A DNA stretch of 64,000 nt from Halomonas caseinilytica. GTDB lineage: Bacteria; Pseudomonadota; Gammaproteobacteria; Pseudomonadales; Halomonadaceae. The translations under genes and the position numbers were made by a program. The stretch spans positions 248,001 through 312,000 of the forward strand of contig NZ_BDEP01000016.1 of assembly GCF_001662305.1 (NCBI RefSeq), read 5' to 3'. Below the pieces are notes generated by a model. It was given only the letters and a program-made list of their open reading frames with translations, did not search any database and was not told where the DNA came from. Below are positions 1 to 8,258 of this stretch, piece by piece. Position 1 is the stretch's first letter. The number at the start of each line of letters is the position of its first letter.

Positions 1-201
1 GAGGTGGGCCCGGGGCAGGCCGGCAAGCGGCGGCAACGGATCGTGGGCGGGCAAGGCGTAACTCCGCATCTGTTGGTCAAAGTTTGATCGATGTCAGCGT
101 AGCGGCATGAGGACCGGCCCGGAGAGATGCGTCCGCGGCGTTTCAACAATGTTATCCACAGCAACTGTGGGAAACCCGCGGTGGATAACTCAGGGTCGGG
201 A
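1..201. other. Left-edge stretch without a confident gene
   Basis: Nothing here can be called a gene with confidence. On the minus strand an open frame runs from an ATG at 69 off the left edge (begins MRSYALPAHDPLPPLAG). It could be the 5' end of a gene lying outside the window, but no ribosome binding site precedes it and I do not recognise it. The stretch ends with an inverted repeat, annotated separately, just downstream of the yciI stop. Confidence 0.3.
151..189. promoter_or_regulatory. Inverted pair of DnaA-box-like sequences
   Basis: GTTATCCAC at 151-159 is matched by GTGGATAAC at 181-189, giving perfect 9-bp arms around a 21-nt spacer. The left copy contains TTATCCACA (152-160), the canonical DnaA box. 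The right copy read on the minus strand is TTATCCACC, one mismatch. It lies immediately 3' of yciI, so a weak transcript-ending hairpin is the alternative reading, although there is no T tract. Confidence 0.4.
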
Positions 202-501
202 TCAGGGCAGTACGCGCTTGAAGGGCTTCACGGTCACCTTGGCGTAGACACCGGCAATGACGAAGGGGTCGGCGTCGGCCCAGGCCTGCGCGCTTGCCAG
301 GTCGTCGAATTCGGCAACCACCAGGCTCCCGCTGAAGCCCGCGTCGCCCGGCGATTCGCTGTCGATGGCAGGGTGCGGGCCGGCCAGTACCAGGCGGCCT
401 TCGTCGCGCAGTGCCTCCAGGCGGGCCAGGTGATCGGGACGTGCGGCCAGGCGCCGCTCCAGACTGTTGTTCACATCTTCACTGATGATGGCGTAGAGCA
501 T
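202..501 (-). CDS. yciI: YciI family protein
   Basis: A 99-residue protein beginning [10 protein letters not shown]. It has the compact ferredoxin-like alpha/beta layout of the YciI family, including a conserved His near residue 43 in the segment [11 protein letters not shown] and an Asp-rich stretch (WADADPF) near residues 74-80. The length matches the family. YciI proteins are small cytoplasmic proteins related to EthD and chlorite-dismutase-like folds; most lack a proven function. The gene is divergent from the PHP-domain nuclease gene, and the roughly 120 bp between them must hold both promoters. The start is fixed by family length. The family assignment is solid; the role is unknown. Confidence 0.85.
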   Translation of the reverse strand: MLYAIISEDVNNSLERRLAARPDHLARLEALRDEGRLVLAGPHPAIDSESPGDAGFSGSLVVAEFDDLASAQAWADADPFVIAGVYAKVTVKPFKRVLP

Positions 502-618
502 CACGAATGGTCCTCGGTAAAGCGGCTGGCGCCGCGTGAACGAGAGGGCTCGGCATTGACCCCCATGGGTCGCGCGAGCACCATGGACGTTATTCTGACA
601 AAGACACCTGCCGGCGTC

Positions 619-1527
619 ATGCCAATGAATGCACTTCCCGAGCGTTTCGAGGGCGAGGCGCTCGCCATCGACCTTCACATGCACTCCACCGCCTCCGATG
701 GTGCCCTGTCGCCCGAGGCGCTCGTCGAGGCGTGCGCGGCGCGTGGCTTGACCCACATGGCGCTGACCGATCATGACACCGTCGCTGGTGTCGAGCGGGC
801 GCGGGTTGCGGGCGAGCGTCACGGTGTGGTGGTGCTGCCTGCCACCGAGCTGTCCTGCCAGTGGCGGGGCATCAACATTCATGTGGTGGGGTTGCTGCCG
901 TCGGGCGCCCAGGGCGAGCTGGCATCGGGGCTGGAGCGCCAGGCCGAGGCGCGTGAACGCCGCGCCATGCAGATCGCCGAGCGGATGGAGCGGGTCGGCC
1001 TCGAGGATGCGCTCGCTCGCGCTAGGGAAGAGGCCGGTTCGGATCGTCCCCTGGGGCGTCCGGACTTCGCGCGGGCCTTGGTGGCGGCGGAGCTGGTGCC
1101 CGACATGGCCACCGCCTTTCGACGCCACCTGGGCAATGGCAAGGCTGGCGATATCAAGGCCCACTGGCCTTCTCTCGCCACGGTGGTGGCCTGGGTGCTC
1201 GATGCCGGTGGCGTGGCGGCGCTGGCGCACCCGTTGCGCTACGGCCTGACTCGTCGCAAGCGCGGACAACTGCTCGACGACTTCCATGCCGCTGGAGGTC
1301 AGGCGGTGGAGCTGGTCAGTGGCTTCCAGAACCCTGATGTCACGCGTGACCTGGCGCGCCAGCTGGCCGAGCGAGACCTGCTGGCCTCGCTCGGCAGCGA
1401 TTTTCATTTCCCCGGCGGCCACCTGGCGCCGGGGAGCATGACGCCGGTACCGCGAACGTCGGTGGCGCCGGTCTGGACTCATCCAGGTATTGCGGCCGTA
1501 TTCGGCCACTCCGTGCCGGCGGCCTGA
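619..1527 (+). CDS. rnm: PHP-domain 5'-3' exoribonuclease / nucleotidase (RNase AM, YciV/TrpH family)
   Basis: About 302 residues. The N-terminus carries the PHP metal-binding motif [11 protein letters not shown], followed by LTDHDT, a conserved glutamate in PATELS, a histidine in ALAHPLRY, and the C-terminal motif GSDFHFPG. Together these give the trinuclear metal site of the polymerase and histidinol phosphatase family. The E. coli homologue (YciV, now Rnm/RNase AM) is a 5'-3' exoribonuclease that trims 5' ends of rRNA and degrades short oligonucleotides. The neighbour yciO lies 43 bp downstream, the same pairing as in E. coli. The ATG at 619 puts the PHP motif near the N-terminus. ATGs at 583 and 625 are alternatives, and none has a strong ribosome binding site. 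Confidence 0.9.
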   Translation: MPMNALPERFEGEALAIDLHMHSTASDGALSPEALVEACAARGLTHMALTDHDTVAGVERARVAGERHGVVVLPATELSCQWRGINIHVVGLLPSGAQGELASGLERQAEARERRAMQIAERMERVGLEDALARAREEAGSDRPLGRPDFARALVAAELVPDMATAFRRHLGNGKAGDIKAHWPSLATVVAWVLDAGGVAALAHPLRYGLTRRKRGQLLDDFHAAGGQAVELVSGFQNPDVTRDLARQLAERDLLASLGSDFHFPGGHLAPGSMTPVPRTSVAPVWTHPGIAAVFGHSVPAA

Positions 1528-1570
1528 GCCGGCGAATGTCCTCGACAATGCCAATGAACAGGGAGCGCCC

Positions 1571-2194
1571 ATGAGCCAGTTCTTCCAGATTCATCCGGAA
1601 ACCCCCCAGAAGCGACTCATTGATCAGGCGGTCCGTATCATCCGCGATGGCGGTGTGGTCGCCTATCCTACCGACTCCGGTTATGCCCTGGGCTGCCATC
1701 TCGGCGACAAGAAGGCCATCGAGCGCATCAAGTGGTTGCGCTCCCTGGACGACAAGCACAACTTCACCCTAGTGTGCTCGGATCTGTCCGAGATCGGTAC
1801 CTACGCCAAGGTGGACAATGCCGTCTTTCGTCTGCTCAAGGCGCATACGCCCGGTGCCTATACCTTCATCCTCCAGGCCACCAGTGAAGTGCCTCGGCTG
1901 TTGCTGCATCCCAAGCGACGTTCCATCGGCGTGCGGGTGCCGGACCATCCGATTCCCCGGGCGTTGCTCGATGAGCTGGGCGAGCCCCTGATGAGCGTGA
2001 CGCTGATTCCGGTGGGCGAGGAACTGCCGATGACCGATGCCGAGGAAATCCGCGAGCGCTTCGGTGCACACCTGGATCTGGTCATCGATGGTGGTGCCTG
2101 CCACCTGGAGCCGACCAGTGTCGTCGATCTGCGCGAGCTCCCGCCCCGGGTGGTACGCGAGGGGCGAGGGGATATCGCACCCTTCACAGAATGA
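1571..2194 (+). CDS. yciO: YciO, Sua5/YciO/YrdC-family protein
   Basis: 207 residues preceded by GGGAG about six bases upstream of the ATG. The YrdC-like dsRNA-binding fold is recognisable from [16 protein letters not shown] (about residues 30-45), the lysine-rich segment around [15 protein letters not shown], and [10 protein letters not shown]. Members of this superfamily bind ATP, bicarbonate and threonine and form threonylcarbamoyl-AMP for tRNA t6A. The YciO branch is a paralogue of TsaC whose physiological part is less certain; it lacks the long Sua5 C-terminal domain. It follows the rnm-like gene in the same direction and probably forms an operon with it. A hairpin follows the stop. TsaC/Sua5 would be the alternative label. 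Confidence 0.9.
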   Translation: MSQFFQIHPETPQKRLIDQAVRIIRDGGVVAYPTDSGYALGCHLGDKKAIERIKWLRSLDDKHNFTLVCSDLSEIGTYAKVDNAVFRLLKAHTPGAYTFILQATSEVPRLLLHPKRRSIGVRVPDHPIPRALLDELGEPLMSVTLIPVGEELPMTDAEEIRERFGAHLDLVIDGGACHLEPTSVVDLRELPPRVVREGRGDIAPFTE

Positions 2195-2203
2195 TCCGCC
2201 TCT

Positions 2204-2224
2204 GGCCCGACCCCGTGTCGGGCC
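2204..2224. terminator. Hairpin between convergent yciO and the EamA gene
   Basis: GGCCCGAC (2204-2211) and GTCGGGCC (2217-2224) form a perfect 8-bp stem with a five-base loop. It starts 10 bp after the yciO stop and just before the stop of the convergent transporter gene, so it can end transcription from both sides. There is no U-rich tail. Confidence 0.5.
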
Positions 2225-2226
2225 TG

Positions 2227-3093
2227 TCACGATGCTTGGCGACGCGCTCCGCCCTTGAAGCGCAACACGATCAAGCCGATACCGGCGATCACCAGGCCGC
2301 CCCCGATCAGCTTGTGGGGGCCCAGCGTGTCGCCAAGTATCAAGACGCCGAGCCCCACGGCCAGCACCGGGACCAGCAGCGTCAATGGCACCACACGATT
2401 GACGGGGTGGCGACGCAGCAGGCCATACCAGGCGCCATAGGCGACGATCGAGGACATCACTGCTGTGTAGAAGACGGCTCCCCAACCGACCCAGCCGGCC
2501 GCGCCGAGGGCGGCCAACTGATCCCGCTCGAACCACCAGGAGCCCAGTGCGACCTGGGGAATGGCGAACAACGCTACCCAACCGGCCAGGGCCAGGGGGG
2601 ACACATTGGGACCGCGCTTGATCAGTAACTGAGAGATGGCCCAGCCGAGCGCGCTGGTGAGCAGCAGGGCGGTAGGCAGGGGAGCGGGCAGTGTCGGGCC
2701 GCCGGCCAGTACCACCATCCCGCCGAAGGAGAGGATCAGGCCGATGAGGCGCCGCAGTCCCAGGCGTTCCTTGAGTACGATCACCGCCAGCAGGGTGGCG
2801 AAGGGCGTGCCCATCTGCACCAGCAAGGCGCCGGTACCCGCTTCGGCCTGGCCGAGCCCGATGAACAGCAGGGCGAAGTGCAGCGTGCCGAAGGTCAACG
2901 ACAGCAAGGCCAGAAAAGGGAGCTGGTGGCGGGCGACCGGGTGGAAGGGCACGAGCAGCAAGGCCACCAGGGCAAAGCGCAGGGTGGTCAGCAGCAAGGG
3001 CGGCATGTCGGTCACCCCGACCTTGATGACGATGATGTTCAGCGCCCAGATGACGATGACACCCAGGCCGATGGACAGGTCACGTAGCGGCAC
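2227..3093 (-). CDS. EamA/DMT-superfamily inner-membrane exporter
   Basis: 288 residues with about ten hydrophobic helices arranged as two EamA repeats of five helices each. The opening IVIWALNIIVIKVGVTDMPP is close to E. coli EamA (VVVVWGLNFVVIKVG), which exports cysteine-pathway metabolites. The second repeat begins near residue 150 and has the typical ERLGLRRLIG and DTLGPHKLIGG loop motifs before the last helix of each half. The start is GTG, with AAGGAAG just upstream. It is an integral inner-membrane drug/metabolite transporter and the substrate cannot be read from sequence. It is convergent with yciO and transcribed alone. Confidence 0.85.
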   Translation of the reverse strand: MPLRDLSIGLGVIVIWALNIIVIKVGVTDMPPLLLTTLRFALVALLLVPFHPVARHQLPFLALLSLTFGTLHFALLFIGLGQAEAGTGALLVQMGTPFATLLAVIVLKERLGLRRLIGLILSFGGMVVLAGGPTLPAPLPTALLLTSALGWAISQLLIKRGPNVSPLALAGWVALFAIPQVALGSWWFERDQLAALGAAGWVGWGAVFYTAVMSSIVAYGAWYGLLRRHPVNRVVPLTLLVPVLAVGLGVLILGDTLGPHKLIGGGLVIAGIGLIVLRFKGGARRQAS

Positions 3094-3184
3094 GAGACTT
3101 CCTTGGTCGATGGTTAGCAGGAAGTCGTCAGCATATCAGACCCGGTGCCGGGCGTGAGGTGAAGGAACCGCCTCGCTGAGCCCC

Positions 3185-3207
3185 CATGGCGGCCCTGGGC
3201 CGCCATG
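3185..3207 (-). terminator. Hairpin downstream of the Tsx-like gene
   Basis: CATGGCGGCC (3185-3194) and GGCCGCCATG (3198-3207) make a perfect 10-bp stem with a three-base loop, 80 bp past the stop of the Tsx-like gene on the minus strand. No U-tract follows, so it is either a weak terminator or an mRNA-stabilising stem. Confidence 0.4.
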
Positions 3208-3287
3208 AAGCCTCCCGCCGATGCTTTCCGAGGCAGGCCGGGCCTTGCACGAAAGGTCGACGAGCGCCGGCACGTGTCGCCCAGAGC

Positions 3288-4052
3288 CTAGAAGGTCCAG
3301 CGGATCATGGCCTGCGGGAAGGACTCGTCGGTGTCCGCCAGGCCGAACTTGTTTTCCCAATGCTGGTACTCCATGCCGATGCCGAGATGCTCGGTGGCAT
3401 GCCAGACCAGTTGTGGCTGGGTCAGCAACTGGGCTTCCAGGTCGCCTTCCTCGGTGATGTAGTCAACGAACCCCTCGAAGGTGAAGTCTGCACCGCCCAG
3501 TGTGAAGGGCAGGTTCCAGACTGCCGTGTACTGCTCGGAACTGCCGCGGGCGGCACTGCTCTCGTCGTTGCGATACATGGCGTAGAGCTTGAAGAACTGG
3601 AAGCCCGGGATCTCCAGGTCGGCGGACAGCCCTGCCATGTGGATGGTCTTGCGTACCGAGGAGTTACGGTCGATATCCAGCTGCCCGGTGACGTAGAGAT
3701 CGCTGACTGGTCCAGCGGAGAGATCGCGGCCGGTAAGCTCGCCGATATTGCCGCGCAGGTTCCACTCTGCGTGCACGCTGCCAAAGTCGTTCTCGCCTTC
3801 GCTGCCGTGATCGAGGTTGGTGACATCGGCGAAGAAGAAGCTGTCGCCGTAGGTCCAGCCCGTGGCATTGGCCAGTGTCAGGATGGCGTGTTCCTCGTTG
3901 TCGATGGGAAAGCCGGCCCCTGCCTGGTCCTCGTAATTCCAGCCGTACAGGGCTTCCACCTTGGTGGTGCTGAAAAGGGCCGCATTGGCGCTCTGGGCCA
4001 CGCATAGCGACGTGGCGGCGGCCAGGGCGAGTCGGGTCTTGTTGAGCATCAT
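3288..4052 (-). CDS. Tsx/OmpK-family outer-membrane channel
   Basis: 254 residues with a signal peptide (about residues 1-23, ending SANAA). The mature part is made of alternating beta-strand segments with aromatic girdles, such as FFFADVTNL, FFKLYAMYR and WHATEHLGIGMEY, and it ends in RWTF, the terminal phenylalanine typical of outer-membrane beta-barrels. The fold and length fit the nucleoside-specific channel Tsx/OmpK family, 12-stranded barrels that pass nucleosides or other small solutes. GGAG lies upstream of the tandem ATGs at 4052 and 4049, and either could be used. It diverges from a DctP-type TRAP transporter operon across about 480 bp, which suggests co-regulated uptake of one solute across both membranes. 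Confidence 0.8.
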   Translation of the reverse strand: MMLNKTRLALAAATSLCVAQSANAALFSTTKVEALYGWNYEDQAGAGFPIDNEEHAILTLANATGWTYGDSFFFADVTNLDHGSEGENDFGSVHAEWNLRGNIGELTGRDLSAGPVSDLYVTGQLDIDRNSSVRKTIHMAGLSADLEIPGFQFFKLYAMYRNDESSAARGSSEQYTAVWNLPFTLGGADFTFEGFVDYITEEGDLEAQLLTQPQLVWHATEHLGIGMEYQHWENKFGLADTDESFPQAMIRWTF

Positions 4053-4536
4053 GGTTCTCCATTGTCGGCTGTTGTCGTTGGAGTGGGCCGATGCCTCGGG
4101 CGCCCAGCCGTCGGGCAATCCGGCACTGTCGGTGGCAAGGTGCGCCACGGAGCGGCTGAGAGACGCGGTCGAAGCTTGTTATTGTTTTCATCGCTTGTGA
4201 ACAAGCGAGGCGATGGTGTGTGACAGTGCTTGTATACAGTTATAAGTTTTAGAGGATTCCTTATCAACGATTTTTGTGTACATAAGTGTTCATCGAAATA
4301 TGCCGACGCCGCTTGAGGGCCCCCTTGTGGGGAGCCGTGTCTTGCATGCATATTGAAAGGCCGTGAACAACGGAGAACCCCGAGATCAGGGAGCATCGAG
4401 CAGGACCGATGACCCGGCCGATGCAACGAGCTGCTGACAGGCCAGGGAGCGTGGCGATGCTCTGGACGGACGGCTCGGGGTTTCCGTCGTGTCTTTTGAT
4501 AATCAATAACCACGACGCGGACACCAAGGACTCGCC
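4053..4536. promoter_or_regulatory. Shared regulatory region between the Tsx-like gene and the TRAP operon
   Basis: This 484-bp stretch holds no convincing gene. The middle (about 4170-4300) is distinctly AT-richer than its surroundings and contains a perfect inverted repeat (4192-4207), the palindrome TGTATACA (4231-4238) and TGTACA within about 4277-4284. These GT-N-AC-type palindromes resemble operators of FadR-subfamily GntR regulators. No such regulator is encoded in the window, so the assignment is only a suggestion. Confidence 0.45.
4192..4207. promoter_or_regulatory. Perfect inverted repeat, candidate operator
   Basis: CGCTTGTGAACAAGCG has 7-bp perfect arms around GA. It sits inside an outer pair, CATCGC (4189-4194) and GCGATG (4210-4215). 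It lies between the divergent Tsx-like and TRAP genes, about 140 bp before the Tsx-like start and 330 bp before the TRAP start, where a repressor could act on both. Confidence 0.4.
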
Positions 4537-5547
4537 ATGCCAACGACCCGCCCCCTCGCAAGATTCGCCGCCACCCTGGCCGGCGCCGCCCTCCTGACGT
4601 CGGCGTTGACCGTCCAGGCCCGGGAGCTTTCCGTTTCCACCGTCTTGTCCGATGCCTTCCCGTGGGGACAGGCTGCGCAGAAATGGGCCGAGCTGGTGGA
4701 AGAACGCTCTGACGGCGAGTTGACGCTGCGCGTCTATCCCAATGCCCAGCTGGTCAGCGGTGACCAGACTCAGGAATTCTCGGCCATGCGCTCCGGCTTG
4801 ATCGACCTGGCAGTCGGCTCGACCATCAACTGGTCGCCCCAGGTGCCGGCGCTCAACCTGTTCTCGTTGCCCTTTTTGTTGCCTGATGAGGAAGCCGTCG
4901 ATGCGGTGACCGGTGGTGAGGCCGGGCAGATGATCTTCTCCGCCATCGAGGACAAGGGTGTTGTGCCGCTGGCCTGGGGGGAGAACGGCTTCCGCCAGCT
5001 TTCCAACTCCAGCGGTGCCATCGACGAGCCAGTCGACCTCGAGGGCCTCAAGATTCGCGTGGTGGGCTCGCCACTGTTCCAGGACACCTTTTCTGCCCTG
5101 GGCGCCAACCCGACCCAGATGAGCTGGGCCGATGCCAAGCCGGCACTGACCACCGGTGCGGTGGATGGTCAGGAAAACCCTCTGTCGGTGTTCGATGTGG
5201 CACGCATCGACCAGGTGGGGCAGACGCACCTGACCCTGTGGAACTACATGAACGACCCGCTGGTGTTCGCCGCCAACCGACAGGTGTGGGGCTCGCTCTC
5301 CGAGTCGCAGCGCGAGATGCTGCGCGAGACGGCCGTCGAGGCCGGTGCCTGGGAGATCGCCAAGACGCGCGAGGAAGAAGCGGCGCGGCTGGAGGCGATC
5401 CGCGAGCGCGGGGTGAAAGTCGCTGAGCTTTCCGAGGCACAGCATCAGGCCTTCGTCGAGGCCACCGAGAGGGTTCATGAAAAATGGGTGCCGCGAATCG
5501 GCGAGGCCATCGTGGAGGCGGCCCGCCGCGACATCGACGCGGAGTGA
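4537..5547 (+). CDS. DctP-family TRAP transporter solute-binding protein
   Basis: 336 residues with a Sec signal peptide (about residues 1-28, ending TVQA), so it is periplasmic. It follows the DctP fold: an FPWGQAAQKWAELVEERS opening, the PNAQL segment, and a carboxylate-clamping arginine in EGLKIRVVGS (Arg174), followed by the hinge VDGQENPL. That arginine binds the carboxylate of most TRAP ligands, so an organic acid such as a C4-dicarboxylate, keto acid or sugar acid is likely, but the exact ligand cannot be read. The start has AAGGA seven bases upstream. It heads the SBP-DctQ-DctM operon and is divergent from an outer-membrane channel gene. Confidence 0.9.
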   Translation: MPTTRPLARFAATLAGAALLTSALTVQARELSVSTVLSDAFPWGQAAQKWAELVEERSDGELTLRVYPNAQLVSGDQTQEFSAMRSGLIDLAVGSTINWSPQVPALNLFSLPFLLPDEEAVDAVTGGEAGQMIFSAIEDKGVVPLAWGENGFRQLSNSSGAIDEPVDLEGLKIRVVGSPLFQDTFSALGANPTQMSWADAKPALTTGAVDGQENPLSVFDVARIDQVGQTHLTLWNYMNDPLVFAANRQVWGSLSESQREMLRETAVEAGAWEIAKTREEEAARLEAIRERGVKVAELSEAQHQAFVEATERVHEKWVPRIGEAIVEAARRDIDAE

Positions 5548-5607
5548 TGCCTTGAATGCGTCCGGTCGTGGTACCGGGCGTTCCCTTATCCGTCAAGAAT
5601 ACCTGTC

Positions 5608-6084
5608 ATGAAACGTCCGGACGCAAGACTCGAGCGTGTGCTCGCGACCCTGGCCATCCTGATCATCGGCCTGATCAGCCTGGCCAACGTGGTGGTGCGC
5701 TATGTCACCGATGCTTCCTTTGCCTTCACCGAGGAATTTTCGGTCTTCCTGCTGGTGCTGTTGACCTTCGCCGGTGCGTCGGTGGCGCTGCGTCGCCACC
5801 GCCATATTCGCATCGGTCTGCTGGAGCGGGCCTTGCCGGACGCCGTGCGTCCTGCCCTGATCCTCTTCCAGGGCCTTTGTGGCCTCGTCGTATTGGGGCT
5901 GATCGTCTGGTTTGGTGCCAAGCTGGCCTGGCAGGAGTACCAGTGGGAAACTCGCTCGCCTGGTCTCGGGCTGCCCCAGTGGTGGTATCTGGTCTGGCTG
6001 CCGCTGCTTGCCATACTGATGCTGTGGCGCCAGTGCCAGCAGACCCTCGACCGCCTGCGTGGGGAGCTCGATGATGAGTCCTGA
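5608..6084 (+). CDS. TRAP transporter small permease (DctQ)
   Basis: 158 residues with four predicted membrane helices, at about residues 12-32, 46-64, 85-110 and 125-145. The stretch RYVTDASFAFTEEFSVFLLVLLTF followed by an RRHRHIRIGLLE loop is the standard DctQ pattern. DctQ proteins pair with the large DctM subunit to form a sodium-driven secondary transporter that takes solute from the periplasmic binding protein. It is encoded 60 bp after the binding-protein gene and overlaps dctM by 14 bp, so it is translationally coupled to it. Confidence 0.88.
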   Translation: MKRPDARLERVLATLAILIIGLISLANVVVRYVTDASFAFTEEFSVFLLVLLTFAGASVALRRHRHIRIGLLERALPDAVRPALILFQGLCGLVVLGLIVWFGAKLAWQEYQWETRSPGLGLPQWWYLVWLPLLAILMLWRQCQQTLDRLRGELDDES

Positions 6085-7369
6085 CCTCTGGATGCTGCTG
6101 GCCTTCGCCGGCCTGCTGATCGCCGGGGTGCCGGTGGCTTTCTCGCTGGGCCTGTCCGGAGCGGTGGGCATCGTCGCCGGGTTGTCTCCTTCGATGCTGG
6201 CGACCCTGGGCACCAATACCTACAACAGTGTCGCCAAGTATCCCTTGATCGCCATCCCGCTGTTCATCCTCACTGGCTTGATCTTCGAACGTGCGGGAGT
6301 GGCGGCACGACTGGTGCGCTTTGCCCAGGCGCTGATCGGCCCTCGTCATGGCGGGCTGGCACTGGTGGCGGTGCTGGTGTGCATGATCATGGGCGGCATG
6401 AGCGGCTCGGGGCCTGCCGATGCGGCGGCCGTTGCCATGGTGATGCTGCCCAGCATGACGCGGGCCGGCTACCCGCGCCCCTTTTCGGCGACGCTGATCG
6501 CCGCCTCGGCATCCACGGCGATCCTGATCCCGCCTTCGGTGGCGCTGATCCTGTACTCCATCGTGGTGCCGGGGGTGGATCTGCGGGCATTGTTCGCTGC
6601 CGGTCTCTTCCCGGGGATGCTGGCCGGTGCGGCACTGTTGGTGCCGGCCTGGTGGCTGGCGCGCCGCTATCGCTGGGAGGCACCGGAAGACGCCGAGCGT
6701 CCCCCGCTCGGCGAGAGCTTTCGTCAGGCCATTCCGGCGCTTTTCGCACCGGTGCTGATCCTCGGCGGGTTGCGCAGTGGCCTGTTCACGCCCACCGAGG
6801 CGGCGGTGGTGGCCGTCACCTATGGCGTGGTGGTGGGGCTCTGGCTGACCCGCGAACTCGGTTGGCGCGACCTGTGGGAGCTATTCGGCGAAGCCGCCGT
6901 GATCTCCGGCGTGGTGATGCTGATCATTGCCCTGGCCGGCATCTTTGCCTGGGCCGGCACCACCCTGGGCACCTTCCGGCACCTGGCGGAGTGGGTGATC
7001 GGTCTTTCCGACAACGGGACGCTATTGCTGGTGCTGATCATGCTGGCGGTGCTGGTGGCCGGTATGTTGTTCGATGCCATCTCGATCTATCTGATCCTGA
7101 TGCCGATCCTGATACCGGTCATGCAGCATTTCGACTGGAATCCGGTGTGGTTCGGCATCCTGCTGGCGATGAACATTGCCATTGGCCAGTTCACGCCGCC
7201 CGTGGCGGTCAATCTGATGGTCACTACCGAGGTGGCCCGCGTACGCCTGGAACAGACCGTTGGCTGGGCGATGGTCTTCGTGGTGGCCATGGCGAGCGCC
7301 CTGGCGCTGGTGGCCATCTTCCCCGGCATCGCACTGTGGTTGCCCGAGGTGCTCGGCTATAACGTCTAG
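6071..7369 (+). CDS. TRAP transporter large permease (DctM)
   Basis: 432 residues of almost continuous hydrophobic segments forming the 11-12-helix DctM subunit. Recognisable blocks are AGVPVAFSLGLSGA near the N-terminus, the GGMSGSGPADAAAVAMVMLP substrate/sodium hairpin, a second hairpin region with ASTAILIPPSVALILYS, and the C-terminal GQFTPPVAVNLMVT. It is the inner-membrane channel driven by the sodium gradient. The ATG at 6071 or the next one at 6074 follows GGGGAG; a GTG at 6059 also lies in frame but is less well placed. It ends the three-gene TRAP operon; no terminator is obvious before the convergent macrodomain gene. Confidence 0.9.
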   Translation: MMSPDLWMLLAFAGLLIAGVPVAFSLGLSGAVGIVAGLSPSMLATLGTNTYNSVAKYPLIAIPLFILTGLIFERAGVAARLVRFAQALIGPRHGGLALVAVLVCMIMGGMSGSGPADAAAVAMVMLPSMTRAGYPRPFSATLIAASASTAILIPPSVALILYSIVVPGVDLRALFAAGLFPGMLAGAALLVPAWWLARRYRWEAPEDAERPPLGESFRQAIPALFAPVLILGGLRSGLFTPTEAAVVAVTYGVVVGLWLTRELGWRDLWELFGEAAVISGVVMLIIALAGIFAWAGTTLGTFRHLAEWVIGLSDNGTLLLVLIMLAVLVAGMLFDAISIYLILMPILIPVMQHFDWNPVWFGILLAMNIAIGQFTPPVAVNLMVTTEVARVRLEQTVGWAMVFVVAMASALALVAIFPGIALWLPEVLGYNV

Positions 7370-7440
7370 CCCCGGCTCCGCTCCTGGCCTCCATTCCCGG
7401 GTTTCGTGGCCTGTGCTGCGAAGCGCGTGTCCGCTTGCCG

Positions 7441-7971
7441 CTAGTTGCTGACCAGGGTGTCGAGCCACTGCTGGTGCAACGCGCGGCTGGCGTTGTCGAA
7501 CAGCACGAAGCGAACCCGCCGAACGGCCGGGCAGTCTGGTAGGGTGGCCAATACCGTGGACAGGGCGATGCGTGCCGCTTCGGAGGCCGGATAACCGAAG
7601 GCGCCGGTGGACAGCGCCGGAAAGGCCAGTCGCCCGATATCGTACTGTTGGGCCAGGTGAAGGGCGTTGCGGTAAGCGTCGGCCAACAGGGTATCGGAGG
7701 GTTCGTCGATGCCGTAGACCGGCCCCAGGCAGTGGATGACATAGTGGTTGGGCAGCGCGAAGGCCTCGGTGATCACCGCCTGGCCGGGCTGGATAGGCGC
7801 CAAGGGGCGGCAGGCTTCGGCGAGCGCCGGGCCGGCGGCGCGATGCAGGGCGCCTGCCACGCCGCCGCCACTGCGCAGGGCAGCGTTGGCGGCGTTGACC
7901 ACCGCCTCCATGTCGTCCTGGCGCGCAATGTCCCCTTGTGTGCATTCGATGAGCGGGTCGGGAGCCTGCAT
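7441..7971 (-). CDS. Macrodomain protein, O-acetyl-ADP-ribose deacetylase-like
   Basis: 176 residues forming a single macrodomain. The diagnostic ADP-ribose-binding motifs are present: VVNAANAALRSGGGVAGALHRAAG (about residues 24-47), with the catalytic Asn and glycine-rich loop, and FPALSTGAFGYP near residues 117-128. Homologues of the YmdB/MacroD type remove acetyl from O-acetyl-ADP-ribose or ADP-ribose from acidic side chains in the cytoplasm. The ATG has GAGGAAA eight bases upstream. It is a single gene convergent with the DctM gene, and nothing nearby suggests a sirtuin or toxin partner. The family is certain; the in vivo substrate is not. Confidence 0.9.
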   Translation of the reverse strand: MQAPDPLIECTQGDIARQDDMEAVVNAANAALRSGGGVAGALHRAAGPALAEACRPLAPIQPGQAVITEAFALPNHYVIHCLGPVYGIDEPSDTLLADAYRNALHLAQQYDIGRLAFPALSTGAFGYPASEAARIALSTVLATLPDCPAVRRVRFVLFDNASRALHQQWLDTLVSN

Positions 7972-8192
7972 GTCGATTTCCTCGTCCGGGGCTATGCTTT
8001 ATCAGTCTGGGATCAGTGAGACATGACGGCAACCGCCGTGCCGAGACACGCTGTTGCGCCGTCGGCCGTCAGACATGAAAATTAACGAACGCTAAACGTT
8101 GTGGCCGGCTAGACTGTCACGGCAAAGACAGCCAAGATGCCGCACCATGTTGCTGCAGTTTCCGCTAAAGTAGGAAGGGGCGGTCAATCCGC

Positions 8193-8204
8193 CGACGATC
8201 GTCG
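8193..8204. promoter_or_regulatory. 12-bp palindrome upstream of the TAXI gene
   Basis: CGACGATCGTCG is a perfect palindrome about 55 bp before the TAXI binding-protein start, a typical place for an operator. No regulator is encoded beside it, and in GC-rich DNA a chance palindrome is possible. Confidence 0.25.
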
Positions 8205-8258
8205 ACAGGAGATCGCCGATCGAACGCTTCGACCATAACGTCACAATGAGGTGTGTCC

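Noticed and set aside
1..69. Minus-strand open frame at the left edge
   Set aside because: Too short to identify and without a ribosome binding site; kept only as a remark in the left-edge entry.
4264..5478. 404-codon open frame on the minus strand
   Set aside because: It lies opposite the DctP binding-protein gene and its upstream region; the product has no recognisable motif.
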